Below, in pieces: positions 9,179-18,796 of a stretch of 51,830 nt of DNA; position 1 is the stretch's first letter, and each line of letters begins with the position of its first letter. The notes under the pieces were generated by a model that was not told the origin of the DNA, ran no database searches, and saw only the letters and a list, made by a program, of their open reading frames with translations. A program made the position numbers and the translations under genes. The stretch lies in NCBI RefSeq assembly GCF_003722075.1, contig NZ_RDSK01000003.1:1-51830 (forward strand). The letters run 5' to 3'. This DNA is from Methanohalophilus sp. RSK. GTDB taxonomy: Archaea; Halobacteriota; Methanosarcinia; Methanosarcinales; Methanosarcinaceae.

Positions 9179-11011
9179 ATGACCAGATACTTCGAAGTCC
9201 ATCAGCGAGACGGGGCTGCAAGAACGGGAAGCCTCTATCTTAACAAAACGATCCACACACCAGCGGTAATTGACACTTCTTCCCTCAAGCCAAAAGCAGA
9301 AGGAGATATAATATACCCTGGCAACCAGTGGTATTTCGGAAGTGGAAAAGCAGCAACACAAGCCACCCTGAATTTAAGGGAACGTGTGGGAAAAGATAAA
9401 CTTTTAATCATGCCTTCCTGCACATATCCGCCCATGGTAGCAGGAGATGTTACCTGTGAAAAGATTGACGTGCCAGCGGACGAAGGACCCACGGGGGTAG
9501 CCTATTCTGAAAGAGATGCGGAAACTACCCGGGACCTCTATGTGGCAGATGGCATCGCCTGTCATGAAGGCAACCCTCGCAGGCTGCTGGCCGAGCTCAT
9601 GGAGATTAGGAAAAACATTGCACCGGATTCGGCGCTGTATGCACCTAATATCGCCCTGCCGGAAAATCTTGCCATGTTGATTTACCTGGGTGTGGATATC
9701 CTGGATACGACAAGGGCAACGATTGCTGCCTTTGAAGATAAATACCTGACATCTGCCGGTTTCATCCACCTGGACAGACTTGCAGAATTGCCCTGCTGCT
9801 GTGCCCATTGCAGCGGCATGTGTGCAAAAGAAGTAAAGGATATGGATAAAAAGCAACGTGCCCGACTACTTGAAAAGCATAATATCGCTATTCTTGAGGC
9901 AGAAGTGGCCCTTGTCAGACAACGGATACGCAGTGCCTCTCTCAGGGAATACGTGGAAGGAAGATGCCGTCATGCCCCCAGCCTTGTGGCAATGCTGCGC
10001 CTGAGTGATGCAGAATACAATTTCCTCGAAGAAAGAACAGCCCTATTCAAACCCGCACCCCTGCTTGCAACAACCTCTGAATCCCTGACAAGGCCCGAAG
10101 TTGTACGCTTTGCCCGACGAGTACAGCAGCGATACACACCACCTGAAAAGGATGTCCTGCTACTTTTACCCTGTTCAGCCCGCAAACCTTACTCGATTTC
10201 TATGACCCATTCCAGATTCCGCAAGGCACTTGGAAAAAACCTCAAACTTGTACAGGAAGTCATAATTACCTCACCACTGGGAATAGTACCCCGGGAACTG
10301 GAAGTCACATATCCCGCAGCACATTATGATACCACAGTAACGGGCTACTGGGATGCAGAGGAACACAGGTGGGTGGAAGAATGCCTGGCAGACTTCCTGC
10401 TCAAACATCCTTACAAACATATTGTAGCACATGTGGAAGATGAATATCGCAGTATATGTGAGAACGTATCCAAAAAACTAGGATTGGACATAACTTACAC
10501 ATCCGACGGAAATGTGACTTCCCCAACCTCCCTGCACAAACTGGAAGATACGATGAAAAATTTGTGTGACGGGCTCAGGTACAGGGGAGATTACAGACGG
10601 GACATGCTGAAAGCCATTGCAGATTACCAGTTTGGTGCGGGTTGCGGTGAAGCCCTTTTACCCCCTGATTCAAAAATTAAGGCCCCTTTCCCCCGCTACC
10701 AGGCATTTCTCGATAAGGAGCAAATCATAACCCTGATTCCCGAAAATGGTACGATAGCCCTGACCATCGAAGGAGCTAAAAGAATCGTTGGAACAGGAAA
10801 TTATGTTGTAAATATCGATGGTTTCGTGCCGCGGGGTTCAATACTGGCGCCGGGAGTCATTGATGCAGATGAGAGGATTCGCCCTAATGATGAAGTATTC
10901 ATATGCGGAGATAAAGCATTTTGTGTTGGACGTGCTGCAATGAGCGGCCCGGAGATGATACGCTCAAACCGGGGTATTGCCGTGGATGTAAGGCACGTCA
11001 AGAAATTGTAA
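9179..11011 (+). CDS. arcS: Archaeosine synthase ArcS (TgtA2)
   Basis: A 610-residue member of the archaeal tRNA-guanine transglycosylase-like family that converts preQ0 at position 15 of tRNA towards archaeosine. The N-terminal part is TGT-like (LGVDILDTTRATIAAFEDKY; CCCAHCSGMC). The ArcS core contains LLPCSARKPYS near residue 330, and the last 80 residues are a PUA RNA-binding domain (FVPRGSILAPGV; GRAAMSGPEM). The TATA-like element at 9157-9164 is so close to the ATG that the transcript may be leaderless. The gene is followed after 20 bases by a RimI-like gene. Confidence 0.9.
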   Translation: MTRYFEVHQRDGAARTGSLYLNKTIHTPAVIDTSSLKPKAEGDIIYPGNQWYFGSGKAATQATLNLRERVGKDKLLIMPSCTYPPMVAGDVTCEKIDVPADEGPTGVAYSERDAETTRDLYVADGIACHEGNPRRLLAELMEIRKNIAPDSALYAPNIALPENLAMLIYLGVDILDTTRATIAAFEDKYLTSAGFIHLDRLAELPCCCAHCSGMCAKEVKDMDKKQRARLLEKHNIAILEAEVALVRQRIRSASLREYVEGRCRHAPSLVAMLRLSDAEYNFLEERTALFKPAPLLATTSESLTRPEVVRFARRVQQRYTPPEKDVLLLLPCSARKPYSISMTHSRFRKALGKNLKLVQEVIITSPLGIVPRELEVTYPAAHYDTTVTGYWDAEEHRWVEECLADFLLKHPYKHIVAHVEDEYRSICENVSKKLGLDITYTSDGNVTSPTSLHKLEDTMKNLCDGLRYRGDYRRDMLKAIADYQFGAGCGEALLPPDSKIKAPFPRYQAFLDKEQIITLIPENGTIALTIEGAKRIVGTGNYVVNIDGFVPRGSILAPGVIDADERIRPNDEVFICGDKAFCVGRAAMSGPEMIRSNRGIAVDVRHVKKL

Positions 11012-11031
11012 AATGCCCGGGAGGGGCAACA

Positions 11032-11517
11032 TTGCAGTTTAGAAGATTCGAAGGAAGGGATTTTGCCGAAGTGCTGCAGATTGAAATGGAGGCATTCGAA
11101 GACCATGACCCCTACACCTACATGAATTTCTATGAAATGAACCCGGAAGGTTTTCTTGTTGCTGAAAGCGGGAAAACCATTACTGGTTTTGTAATGGGAT
11201 ATCGCAGTAGTGAACAGGAAGGGAGGATATTTTCCCTTGCCGTTAAAAGAGAATTCCAGAAAAGGGGAATCGGTCAGGCATTATTGCAGGTAATACAAAG
11301 ACATTTTCGCAACCGTAATGTAAAATATGTGCGCCTGGAGGTACGTGCCAGCAATAAAAAAGCCAGGAGTCTTTATAGTCGCATGGGATTTGTCGACTGC
11401 TGGTATGAACCGGGCTATTACATAGATGGGGAATGCGGAATAATTATGAAGAAATATCTATATCCCGCAGGTTTGCATGACGATTTACTGACAGGCAATT
11501 GGCCTGCCATACCTTAA
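11032..11517 (+). CDS. RimI-like N-acetyltransferase
   Basis: A 161-residue GNAT acetyltransferase, probably an N-terminal protein acetyltransferase of the archaeal RimI/ArdI type. The acetyl-CoA loop is visible as RGIGQAL preceded by SLAVKREFQK, and the C-terminal part has VRASNKKARSLYSRMGF, typical of RimI. I start at TTG 11032, giving LQFRRFEGRDF, because GGAGGGG sits at 11020-11026; upstream in-frame codons belong to the arcS tail in another frame. Probably co-transcribed with arcS. Confidence 0.85.
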   Translation: MQFRRFEGRDFAEVLQIEMEAFEDHDPYTYMNFYEMNPEGFLVAESGKTITGFVMGYRSSEQEGRIFSLAVKREFQKRGIGQALLQVIQRHFRNRNVKYVRLEVRASNKKARSLYSRMGFVDCWYEPGYYIDGECGIIMKKYLYPAGLHDDLLTGNWPAIP

Positions 11518-11524
11518 GTTCCGT

Positions 11525-11809
11525 TCAATTACTATGTGAAACCCTATGTCCCGATCTCTCGGCAAATTCCTGCATCCTGACAGAGGTCCTGCTTACACTG
11601 GATATCTCGTCTTCTGAAATGATGGATGCCAGGTGATTACCGAGGATAAAGATTGCATGCTTGTGTTCTGCTTTGCTTCGATGGATGTGAACCGGACTTA
11701 TGGAGAGGGAGTTATAATCCTCAAAATCATGTTCTACACCCTGATCTTCCAGATACCTTTTGATTTGGGCCATCAAAGTATGCAACTGGATCAGTTCATC
11801 TTTGTGCAT
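11525..11809 (-). CDS. UPF0058 family protein
   Basis: A 94-residue protein matching the archaeal UPF0058 family, recognised by its N-terminus MHKDELIQLHTLM and by HIHRSKAEHKHAIFILG in the middle. The histidine-rich centre suggests metal binding, but no function is established. The gene is monocistronic and convergent with the acetyltransferase gene. The 217 bases upstream (11810-12026) are AT-rich and hold its promoter; I see no further gene there. Confidence 0.85.
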   Translation of the reverse strand: MHKDELIQLHTLMAQIKRYLEDQGVEHDFEDYNSLSISPVHIHRSKAEHKHAIFILGNHLASIISEDEISSVSRTSVRMQEFAERSGHRVSHSN

Positions 11810-12026
11810 TGTAACAACCTGTATAATATCAATTTAAAGCAGCATAGACTCAGAAATAGAATCTAAATGAGTTAGATAAAACCATTCCCTACGGAAATGA
11901 GTTGCTTTGTTGTGCTATAAATTATTTCCTATTTAATTACAACTAATAATGATTAACAATGCTGCACTAAAAGATGCAGAATCCAGCTTTGTTAAAAAAT
12001 AGTCTGAAAATATTCTCTAATTGGTT

Positions 12027-12617
12027 TCAAAAAAGTGCTTTTCCTAAAAGCATTGCCCCAAGTGCAGCAAATGGTATAAAAAGGTTATCATGGCGAGAAA
12101 TTGAACATTCCGTGACCATACCGGCCACACTACCAACAACAGCCAGCACTCCAACAAAATAAAATCCTACTATAGAAGACAGGATTATCCCTCCAGTGGT
12201 ACCCTCCACCGTCTTACATGAGCCGGGTAGGCGCAATCTTCCCAGATAACCGATCAGCGGTGCTACTCCATCACCCAGAGTCAGGACTACCATGGAAGCA
12301 TAACATATACCTGCATTTACAAAATAACTCAAACCCAGAAGGACAAAAAAAGATAGAATGTAAAAAAGAGGGTCCAGTGCGAACACTTCCTTCTCACCGT
12401 TCCTCCATAAAAGACCATATACATACCTTTTCTTTTCAGCCGGTTTGATAACTTCCATTATGAAAAAAATAAGTGTTGCAAACCCAAGCGCCAGTGCGGC
12501 ATATTCCCTGCCATAAATATCCGCAATAAAAGGAACCGCCCCTCCCGACATATGCACAATTTTGCGTAAAGGAAGCGCCTTATTGCCACACAATGAGTCA
12601 TTCTTGTGAATTGCCAT
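12027..12617 (-). CDS. Diacylglycerol/polyprenol (dolichol) kinase-like membrane protein
   Basis: An integral membrane protein with about six hydrophobic segments. It resembles the CTP-dependent dolichol/phytol/diacylglycerol kinase family: LRKIVHMSGG near the N-terminus and LGDGVAPLIGYL followed by CKTVEGTTGG, the family's nucleotide-binding region. It may phosphorylate an isoprenoid alcohol in lipid or glycan-carrier metabolism. I prefer ATG 12617 (196 residues): a TATA-like element about 29 bases upstream would make a leaderless transcript, and the extra 37 residues from an alternative ATG at 12728 look unlike the family. The start remains uncertain. Confidence 0.7.
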   Translation of the reverse strand: MAIHKNDSLCGNKALPLRKIVHMSGGAVPFIADIYGREYAALALGFATLIFFIMEVIKPAEKKRYVYGLLWRNGEKEVFALDPLFYILSFFVLLGLSYFVNAGICYASMVVLTLGDGVAPLIGYLGRLRLPGSCKTVEGTTGGIILSSIVGFYFVGVLAVVGSVAGMVTECSISRHDNLFIPFAALGAMLLGKALF

Positions 12618-12825
12618 TATCTGGAATCTGGCAGGTAAATGGATATATTTTGCTATTGGAAACCCTATATAGCCATACATGATGCTACAAATTGCTATTT
12701 CAGATGAAATGTGGGAAAAATATACCATCCAGGGATGAGATTATTATATGATTATTTTGTATTATTAGCACAATTCTGGATACAAGATGCCATCTCATCC
12801 AGTGATTTGATTTGCCGGTGATAGA

Positions 12826-13308
12826 ATGGAAGGAAAAGTTTGGAAATTCGGAGATGACGTGGATACTGACGCGGTTATCCCGGGAAGATTTCTGGTCCTA
12901 AACACCCCTGAAGAACTTGCAGCGCATGCATTCGAAGGAGTGAGACCAGATTTTGCAGAAAATGTAAAGGAAAATGACATAATCGTTGCTGGAAGCAATT
13001 TTGGCTGCGGATCATCCAGAGAACATGCACCCCTAGCATTAAAAGGGACAAAGGTTGGATGCGTTATTGCAAAATCCTTTGCAAGAATTTTTTTCAGAAA
13101 CGCAATCAACATCGGTGTACCATTACTGGAATGTGCTGATACCGACAATATAGATGAGAACGACAAACTTAAAGTGGATATTTCCACCGGGATTATCGAG
13201 AACCTGTCCAAAGGAGAAAAGTATCAGGCAACTCCTCTCCCTGATTTTGTAAGAGAGATTGTAAATGCCGGTGGACTGATAGAATACACACGAAAGATAA
13301 TCGATTAA
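12826..13308 (+). CDS. leuD: 3-isopropylmalate dehydratase small subunit
   Basis: A 160-residue small (swivel) subunit of an aconitase-like hydro-lyase. [14 protein letters not shown] and [19 protein letters not shown] are the family signatures. The substrate-specificity loop after PG reads RFLVL, closer to the YLVx loop of isopropylmalate isomerases than to the YLRT loop of homoaconitases, so I assign it to leucine synthesis. The start ATG 12826 has GGTGAT upstream. It is followed after 26 bases by leuB. No large subunit lies in this window. Confidence 0.85.
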   Translation: MEGKVWKFGDDVDTDAVIPGRFLVLNTPEELAAHAFEGVRPDFAENVKENDIIVAGSNFGCGSSREHAPLALKGTKVGCVIAKSFARIFFRNAINIGVPLLECADTDNIDENDKLKVDISTGIIENLSKGEKYQATPLPDFVREIVNAGGLIEYTRKIID

Positions 13309-13334
13309 TCTGATAATACCGGAGATAATTAACA

Positions 13335-14462
13335 ATGACCCAATATAAAGTGCCTGTAATTCCCGGAGATGGCATCGGCCCGGAAATCGTGGCAGAAGGA
13401 ATGAAAGTTATAGATGCCGCAGGAGAAAAATTCGGATTCGATGTGGACTGGATAGATTATCCACACGGTGCTGACCATTACCTTGAAACCGGGGAACTGA
13501 TAAGCGAGGACACACTCAAAGAACTGTCCGACTATTCAGCCATATATCTGGGTTCTATAGGAGATCCCAGGATTGCTCCGGGTGTGCTCGAGAAAGGTAT
13601 CCTGCTTGCTGCACGTTTTTATTTTGACCAGTATATTAATCTACGTCCAATAAAACTTCTCGAGGGAGTATGGACTCCTATAAAGGATAAAACTCCGAAA
13701 GATATTGACTTTACAGTAGTAAGGGAAAACACTGAAGATTTCTATATCGGAATCGGTGGAAGGTCCAAGAAGGGTACCAGCAAGGAACTGCTTGAGGTCT
13801 CACGTTCCCTGTACTCCGCAAAATTTGACCTTGACATCGAAACCGACAGCGAGGAGATCGCCTATCAGATAGGAATGATCTCCAAAGAGGGTACCAGAAG
13901 GGTTATCGAGTATGCCTTTGATCTTGCAGAAAAAAGCGACAGGCATGTGGCTTCTGTGGATAAGGCAAATGTGCTCTCCGATATCTATGGATTCTGGAGA
14001 GAAGAATTTGAAGAGGTAGCTGCCACACATCCAGATGTTGATACAGATTTCAACTATGTTGATGCTATTACCATGTGGTTTGTCAAAAATCCCGACTGGT
14101 TTGATGTAGTTGTAACCCCCAACATGTTCGGGGACATAATCACCGATCTGGGCGCAATGATACAGGGAGGACTGGGACTTGCACCCGGCGGAAACATCAA
14201 TCCCGAAGGAACCAGTATGTTCGAACCAATCCACGGTTCTGCACCCAAGTACAAGGGGCAGAACAAGGTCAACCCTATCGCCACAATATGGGCCGGTTCC
14301 ATGCTGATAGACCAGCTCGGAGAAACCGAAGCTGGTGCAAGTATTGTTTCTGCCATTGAACAGAACATAATGGAAAACAATGTCAAAACCTATGATATGG
14401 GAGGCAACTCTAAAACCTCCGATGTGGGGGATGACATAGCAAGAATAATACTTGAAGAATAA
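13335..14462 (+). CDS. leuB: 3-isopropylmalate dehydrogenase
   Basis: A 375-residue NAD-dependent beta-decarboxylating dehydrogenase that oxidises 3-isopropylmalate. Visible features are PGDGIGPEI at the N-terminus, [18 protein letters not shown], the catalytic Lys in SVDKANVLS, the metal-binding aspartates in [13 protein letters not shown], and the cofactor loop [14 protein letters not shown]. Homoisocitrate and isocitrate dehydrogenases share the fold; linkage to leuD favours LeuB. The gene ends just before a strong hairpin terminator. Confidence 0.88.
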   Translation: MTQYKVPVIPGDGIGPEIVAEGMKVIDAAGEKFGFDVDWIDYPHGADHYLETGELISEDTLKELSDYSAIYLGSIGDPRIAPGVLEKGILLAARFYFDQYINLRPIKLLEGVWTPIKDKTPKDIDFTVVRENTEDFYIGIGGRSKKGTSKELLEVSRSLYSAKFDLDIETDSEEIAYQIGMISKEGTRRVIEYAFDLAEKSDRHVASVDKANVLSDIYGFWREEFEEVAATHPDVDTDFNYVDAITMWFVKNPDWFDVVVTPNMFGDIITDLGAMIQGGLGLAPGGNINPEGTSMFEPIHGSAPKYKGQNKVNPIATIWAGSMLIDQLGETEAGASIVSAIEQNIMENNVKTYDMGGNSKTSDVGDDIARIILEE

Positions 14463-14474
14463 GTGATATTTAAG

Positions 14475-14512
14475 GGAGGTTTGCTGATGGGGTAATGCAA
14501 ACTCCCCTTTTA
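14475..14512 (+). terminator. Hairpin terminator after leuB
   Basis: GGGAGGTTTGC and GCAAACTCCC pair with a single bulged G around a 12-base loop, and the stem is followed by TTTT. It begins 12 bases after the leuB stop, so it most likely ends the leuDB transcript. Confidence 0.75.
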
Positions 14513-14564
14513 GACACATAATTTATATTGATCTGGAACGTTTTCAGCGGGGAAGGGTACGCAT

Positions 14565-16043
14565 ATGCATAGCACTAAATCTGTTTGTCCTGAATGTAAG
14601 AAAATTATTGAAGCCAGTATATTTGAAAATAATGGCAGAGTATTGATGGAAAAGGAATGTCCAGAACATGGCAAGTTCGAAGAAGTCTACTGGTCGGATG
14701 CCAACCTGTACCGAAAATTCCAGAAATATCGCCATGAAGGAAACGGTGTTTCAAACTCGCTGACTTCAGATGATGAGGGTTGTCCCTTGAGTTGCGGACT
14801 GTGCCCGTCCCATAAAACAACAACCCTTCTTGGAAACATCGATGTTACAAACCGCTGTAACCTAAATTGTCCCATCTGTTTTGCCAATGCAAAGACCCGG
14901 GGCTTCATTTATGAACCTGGTTTCCAGCAGATAGAAGATATGCTAAAAACCCTGAGAGAAGAAAAACCAACTCCCTGCCCGGCAATACAATTCTCAGGCG
15001 GAGAACCAACTGTCAGAGATGATCTGCCCGCCATGATCCAGAAGGCAAAGGAACTGGGGTTTGTCCAGATTCAGATTGCTACAAACGGCGTCAGAATCGC
15101 AAAAGATATTGAATATGCCCGCAAACTGAAAAATGCGGGATTGCATACAATATATCTCTCCTTTGATGGGGTCAAAGAAGAAACTTACCAAAAGATACGT
15201 AATTTCAATGCCCTTCCTGTAAAAGAAAAAGCAATCGATAATTGCCGTGAAGCAGGTCTCCACAGTATCGTTCTAGTGCCCACTCTCGTTAAAGGGGAAA
15301 ACGATGATCAACTTGCCGATATCCTTCAGTTTGCCACCGATAAACTGGATGTGGTGAAAGGAATCAACTTCCAGCCTGTGGCATTCACCGGTAGAATCGA
15401 CAGGCAAAGCAGGGAAAAACAGAGATTTACCATTCCTGACCTGATTAAGGGACTTGCAGATCAGACCTCCGGGAAGGTGCCCGAATCAGCCTGGTACCCA
15501 ATACCCTTTGTTGTGCCCATCTCACGTTTTATAGAAGGAATACAGGGAAAACACCTTCCCGAATTCACAGTCCATCCGCACTGTGGAGCCGCAACATACC
15601 TTTTTGTAGAGGAAGGCAGAATCATACCGATTACAGATTTCCTTGATGTTGAGGGATTCATCGAATTGCTTGAGGATGCCACACAGGACCTCAACGGTAC
15701 AAAAGCCAGGAACCTTATCAACTTTGCCAGGGTAGTCCGGGAAATCCCAAAACTGGTCGATCAGGAAAAGGCTCCCAAATCAATCAATGTTACAAAAATG
15801 CTGATTAACATAATAAAGGAAGGGGGACGTGAAGTAACCAGCCAATTCCACCGAAAAACGCTTTTTGTTGGAGCAATGCATTTCCAGGACCTCTATAACT
15901 TTGACCTGGAAAGAGTTTGCCGCTGTGGCATCCATTATGCCACGCCAGATGGAAGGATAATACCTTTCTGTAGTTACAATACATTCCACCGGGATGAGGT
16001 AGAAGGACAATTCCTGAAACCCTATGATATAAATAAAAAATGA
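14565..16043 (+). CDS. Radical SAM protein of the tetraether lipid synthase (Tes)/MJ0619 family
   Basis: A 492-residue multi-cluster radical SAM protein. The N-terminus has a rubredoxin-like set (CPEC at 8-11, CPEHG at 32-36). A cysteine cluster GCPLSCGLC (73-80) precedes the radical SAM motif CNLNCPIC (98-105). SGGEPTVRDD follows, and the C-terminal half has HPHCGAA and CRCGIH...PFC. This arrangement is that of MJ0619 and Methanosarcina Tes, which join lipid tails to make tetraethers. MJ0619 was earlier described as a pterin methyltransferase, so paralogues with other roles are possible. It is transcribed alone, after the leuB terminator, and is convergent with nrpR. Two other ether-lipid genes occur in the window. 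Confidence 0.75.
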   Translation: MHSTKSVCPECKKIIEASIFENNGRVLMEKECPEHGKFEEVYWSDANLYRKFQKYRHEGNGVSNSLTSDDEGCPLSCGLCPSHKTTTLLGNIDVTNRCNLNCPICFANAKTRGFIYEPGFQQIEDMLKTLREEKPTPCPAIQFSGGEPTVRDDLPAMIQKAKELGFVQIQIATNGVRIAKDIEYARKLKNAGLHTIYLSFDGVKEETYQKIRNFNALPVKEKAIDNCREAGLHSIVLVPTLVKGENDDQLADILQFATDKLDVVKGINFQPVAFTGRIDRQSREKQRFTIPDLIKGLADQTSGKVPESAWYPIPFVVPISRFIEGIQGKHLPEFTVHPHCGAATYLFVEEGRIIPITDFLDVEGFIELLEDATQDLNGTKARNLINFARVVREIPKLVDQEKAPKSINVTKMLINIIKEGGREVTSQFHRKTLFVGAMHFQDLYNFDLERVCRCGIHYATPDGRIIPFCSYNTFHRDEVEGQFLKPYDINKK

Positions 16044-16055
16044 AAACAGATTATC

Positions 16056-17021
16056 TCACAGGGATTTCATTGTTCCATAATCCATAATCGTTGAAACGGG
16101 TCGGGTATTTACATCAATACCGTATTCTTCAACAACCGCCAGGGCATTTACACCTACAGAAACAACAATCCCCGACATGCCGATATCTACAGGTGCTCCC
16201 AGCACATTACCCGATTCGTGATCCATAGCAAGCAATCCGCCTATATCAGATTCATGCAATTGCTGGAAAAGAAGATGGGCATCTCCAGCAGCAGATTGTG
16301 GAATACTACGCATATTAGCCAGGATGGTGCCAGAACCCGACTGAAGCAATCCTGTTACTGATGTGGAGTGGCGCATCAAAAAAATCTTAATCGGATCTAT
16401 AGATGTACCCCTGTACGAGATAAGGTCTTTGAAAACCACCGGTTCATTGTTTTCCATGGAAAGAATTCCCCCAAAGTTAGGCTTGACCGGAATGCCATGC
16501 CGCAGGAGGATTCCATCAAAAGTAATACTGCAAACTGTCGCAATCCCCACTTTCCCTCGTGGAACAAATATATCCTCCGAATCTTCTTCAAATATTCCCA
16601 CCCTGGGACTTATTGAGTAATCAACTGCACTTCTCATCAAGCCGGCAGTTTTTTCAAAATCATCCTTGTCCACATAGGATACATTTACAATCACATTCCC
16701 TTGCTTTTTTACCGGATCATAATCTGTGCGATAGATCAGGTCCTCAATCCTTGTGATTACAAAATCGAGCCGGTCACCTATAAGGGCTTCTTCCAGTTCT
16801 TCCTTACCTCTTGATGTGATGGAGCGACCTGTATAGCCGTGTTTTTCAGTAAAGCCACGCTCGTCCAGTATTCTGAGGTGATAGCGTACAGCCCTTTCAC
16901 CAAGATTATAACCCCTGTTGCGTAATTCGTCGGCAATGATACGGGCACCTACAGGCCTGTCACTTTCATTGATAATACGCATGATTTCGATAAGTTTTCT
17001 TTCGATCTGGGGGTCAGTCAT
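16056..17021 (-). CDS. nrpR: Nitrogen regulatory repressor NrpR (DUF128)
   Basis: A 321-residue transcriptional repressor of nitrogen-assimilation genes in methanogens, responsive to 2-oxoglutarate in characterised homologues. Residues 1-70 are a winged helix (ADELRNRGYNLGERAVRYHLRIL), and residues 85-320 are a single NrpR effector domain (PRGKVGIATVCSITFDGILL; PVKPNFGGILS). The single domain with an HTH matches the NrpRI arrangement of Methanosarcina rather than the two-domain proteins of Methanococcus. GGAGG at 17028-17032 supports the start. A perfect palindrome lies between its TATA box and its start, suggesting autoregulation. Confidence 0.88.
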   Translation of the reverse strand: MTDPQIERKLIEIMRIINESDRPVGARIIADELRNRGYNLGERAVRYHLRILDERGFTEKHGYTGRSITSRGKEELEEALIGDRLDFVITRIEDLIYRTDYDPVKKQGNVIVNVSYVDKDDFEKTAGLMRSAVDYSISPRVGIFEEDSEDIFVPRGKVGIATVCSITFDGILLRHGIPVKPNFGGILSMENNEPVVFKDLISYRGTSIDPIKIFLMRHSTSVTGLLQSGSGTILANMRSIPQSAAGDAHLLFQQLHESDIGGLLAMDHESGNVLGAPVDIGMSGIVVSVGVNALAVVEEYGIDVNTRPVSTIMDYGTMKSL

Positions 17022-17042
17022 AGGATTCCTCCGTTTTTGTGG

Positions 17043-17060
17043 ACATTCTATTTCGAATGT
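17043..17060 (-). promoter_or_regulatory. Palindromic operator candidate in the nrpR promoter
   Basis: ACATTC-N6-GAATGT is a perfect inverted repeat directly downstream of a TATA box (TTTATATATC on the - strand, 17065-17074), 22-39 bases upstream of the nrpR start. The N6 spacing equals that of known NrpR operators (GGAA-N6-TTCC and GGTA-N6-TACC), but the half-site differs. NrpR autoregulation is an inference. Confidence 0.5.
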
Positions 17061-17082
17061 TTGCGATATATAAATTGTGATG

Positions 17083-18762
17083 TTATAGATTTCCAGTTCT
17101 AATAATATATATAATCAGACCCATACCGAAAAACCCGGCAGCAAGGAAACCAAGCAGACCAAACAACGGAACCCCCCACGCCTGGGGTTCCATACCGGTT
17201 TGTATAATCAGGGAAGAACCAACTATAATGGCAGAAATGATAAGACTGAAAGCAAGCCGGTTGGAGGCAACGCTTATTTCCGAAAGGAGACGGTCGGTGC
17301 CTTCATGTTCAAATTTAAGATTCAGGTAACCTTTTTCGGCAATCTCGAGAATGTGTGAAAACTGCAACGGGGCACGACTGAGAAGCCTGCTTACATACCA
17401 GAGATTCTTTGAACTGTTTTTGACCATATTACGCGGAGAAAAGCGTTTTTTCATGAATTTATGTGCATAGGGCTCGGCGATCTCAGTTACATTGAAATCC
17501 GGGACCATTTGCATAGCAAAGCCACTTACAGTCATTACTCCTTTGAAAAGCAGGGCAACGTTGGGAGGTACCTGTATCTGATGTTTACGCAAAAGAGACA
17601 GCATTTCAGAGGAAACATCTGTGGCGTCCACCTGATTCAGTGTGCGCCCATAATACTTGAAAAGGAAATGATCATAATCCGCTTTGAAGGAACGCACATC
17701 CAGTTTTTCATCCGCTACTCCCAGATCACGCATAACCTCTATATATTGGGTACTGTCCCCGTTTGTTATGGCTATGAGGGCATCTATCAAAAGTCCACGC
17801 ATATCTTCGGAAAGATGACCCGCCATCCCGAAATCCAGCAGGGCTATTCTGCCGTCTTCCAGGGCAAATATGTTGCCCGAATGGAGATCGGCATGGAAAA
17901 AACCATGTTCAAAAACCTGTTTCATAAAAGCTTCAGAAACATCTGTGGCAATTTTTTCCCGATCCAGATTCTCATTTGCCAGCTTTTCAAATTTGTTACA
18001 TTTTATCCCTTCAATATATTCCAGGGTCAGGATGCGATCACTGCTGTAATCATTGTATACCCGGGGAATTACAATAACAGGATCGTTTTCAAAGTTGGAC
18101 AGGAAGTGTTCGATATTCCTTGCTTCCTGAGTATAGTCCATTTCTGAGTGAATGGACCTTGACAGTTCGTCTACAACCGCCACCGGGTTGTAGAGTTTTA
18201 TTTCCTCGATATGCTGCTGGGCAAACCCGGCAAGACTGTACATAATATCCAGGTCCGCCTCAATAATGCGGCGAATGCCGGGCCTCTGTATCTTTACAAC
18301 CACAGCTTCCCCGGTATGAAGGCGTGCTTTGTGGACCTGACCAATGGATGCAGCTGCGACCGGTTTTTCATCAAAATCAGAAAATAGTTCAGGTATATCC
18401 CTGCCAAGTTCAGTTTTGAGTACTGCTTTTACATCTTCAAAGGGAAAAGGAGGGACATCGTTCTGAAGTTTTGTAAATTCCTGGGCGTATTTCAGGGGTA
18501 TCAGGTCTTCCCGCATGCTGAGTAACTGGCCGAATTTGACATAGGTGGGGCCCAGTTCTTCAAGTACCTTACGTGCCCTTTCCGGACGGGTATCAGTTTC
18601 CTGTTCCCTTCCAAACCGGTCCTTGACACGACTGCGAACAGACCCCATTGACCAGAGGCCCATTTTATCCACAAAATAACCAAATCCATTCGATACGAGT
18701 ACATCTATAATACGCCCGTATCGCTTGACGATTGAATATCTGTGAGAAATACCCGGTACCAT
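17083..18762 (-). CDS. AarF/ABC1/UbiB-family atypical kinase
   Basis: A 559-residue protein of the UbiB/ADCK family. Residues near 90-110 carry the family KxGQ motif (YVKFGQLLSMREDLIP). The nucleotide-loop AAASIGQVHKA, the catalytic FHADLHSGNIF and the metal-binding LLDFGMAG follow. Two hydrophobic segments at the C-terminus suggest membrane anchoring. In bacteria and mitochondria the family supports isoprenoid-quinone synthesis; a methanogen equivalent might be methanophenazine metabolism, but that is speculation. It follows a phasin-like gene by 34 bases on the same strand. Confidence 0.88.
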   Translation of the reverse strand: MVPGISHRYSIVKRYGRIIDVLVSNGFGYFVDKMGLWSMGSVRSRVKDRFGREQETDTRPERARKVLEELGPTYVKFGQLLSMREDLIPLKYAQEFTKLQNDVPPFPFEDVKAVLKTELGRDIPELFSDFDEKPVAAASIGQVHKARLHTGEAVVVKIQRPGIRRIIEADLDIMYSLAGFAQQHIEEIKLYNPVAVVDELSRSIHSEMDYTQEARNIEHFLSNFENDPVIVIPRVYNDYSSDRILTLEYIEGIKCNKFEKLANENLDREKIATDVSEAFMKQVFEHGFFHADLHSGNIFALEDGRIALLDFGMAGHLSEDMRGLLIDALIAITNGDSTQYIEVMRDLGVADEKLDVRSFKADYDHFLFKYYGRTLNQVDATDVSSEMLSLLRKHQIQVPPNVALLFKGVMTVSGFAMQMVPDFNVTEIAEPYAHKFMKKRFSPRNMVKNSSKNLWYVSRLLSRAPLQFSHILEIAEKGYLNLKFEHEGTDRLLSEISVASNRLAFSLIISAIIVGSSLIIQTGMEPQAWGVPLFGLLGFLAAGFFGMGLIIYIIRTGNL

Positions 18763-18796
18763 GGTATCAAAAAAGGGATATTAGGGATGAATGGTA

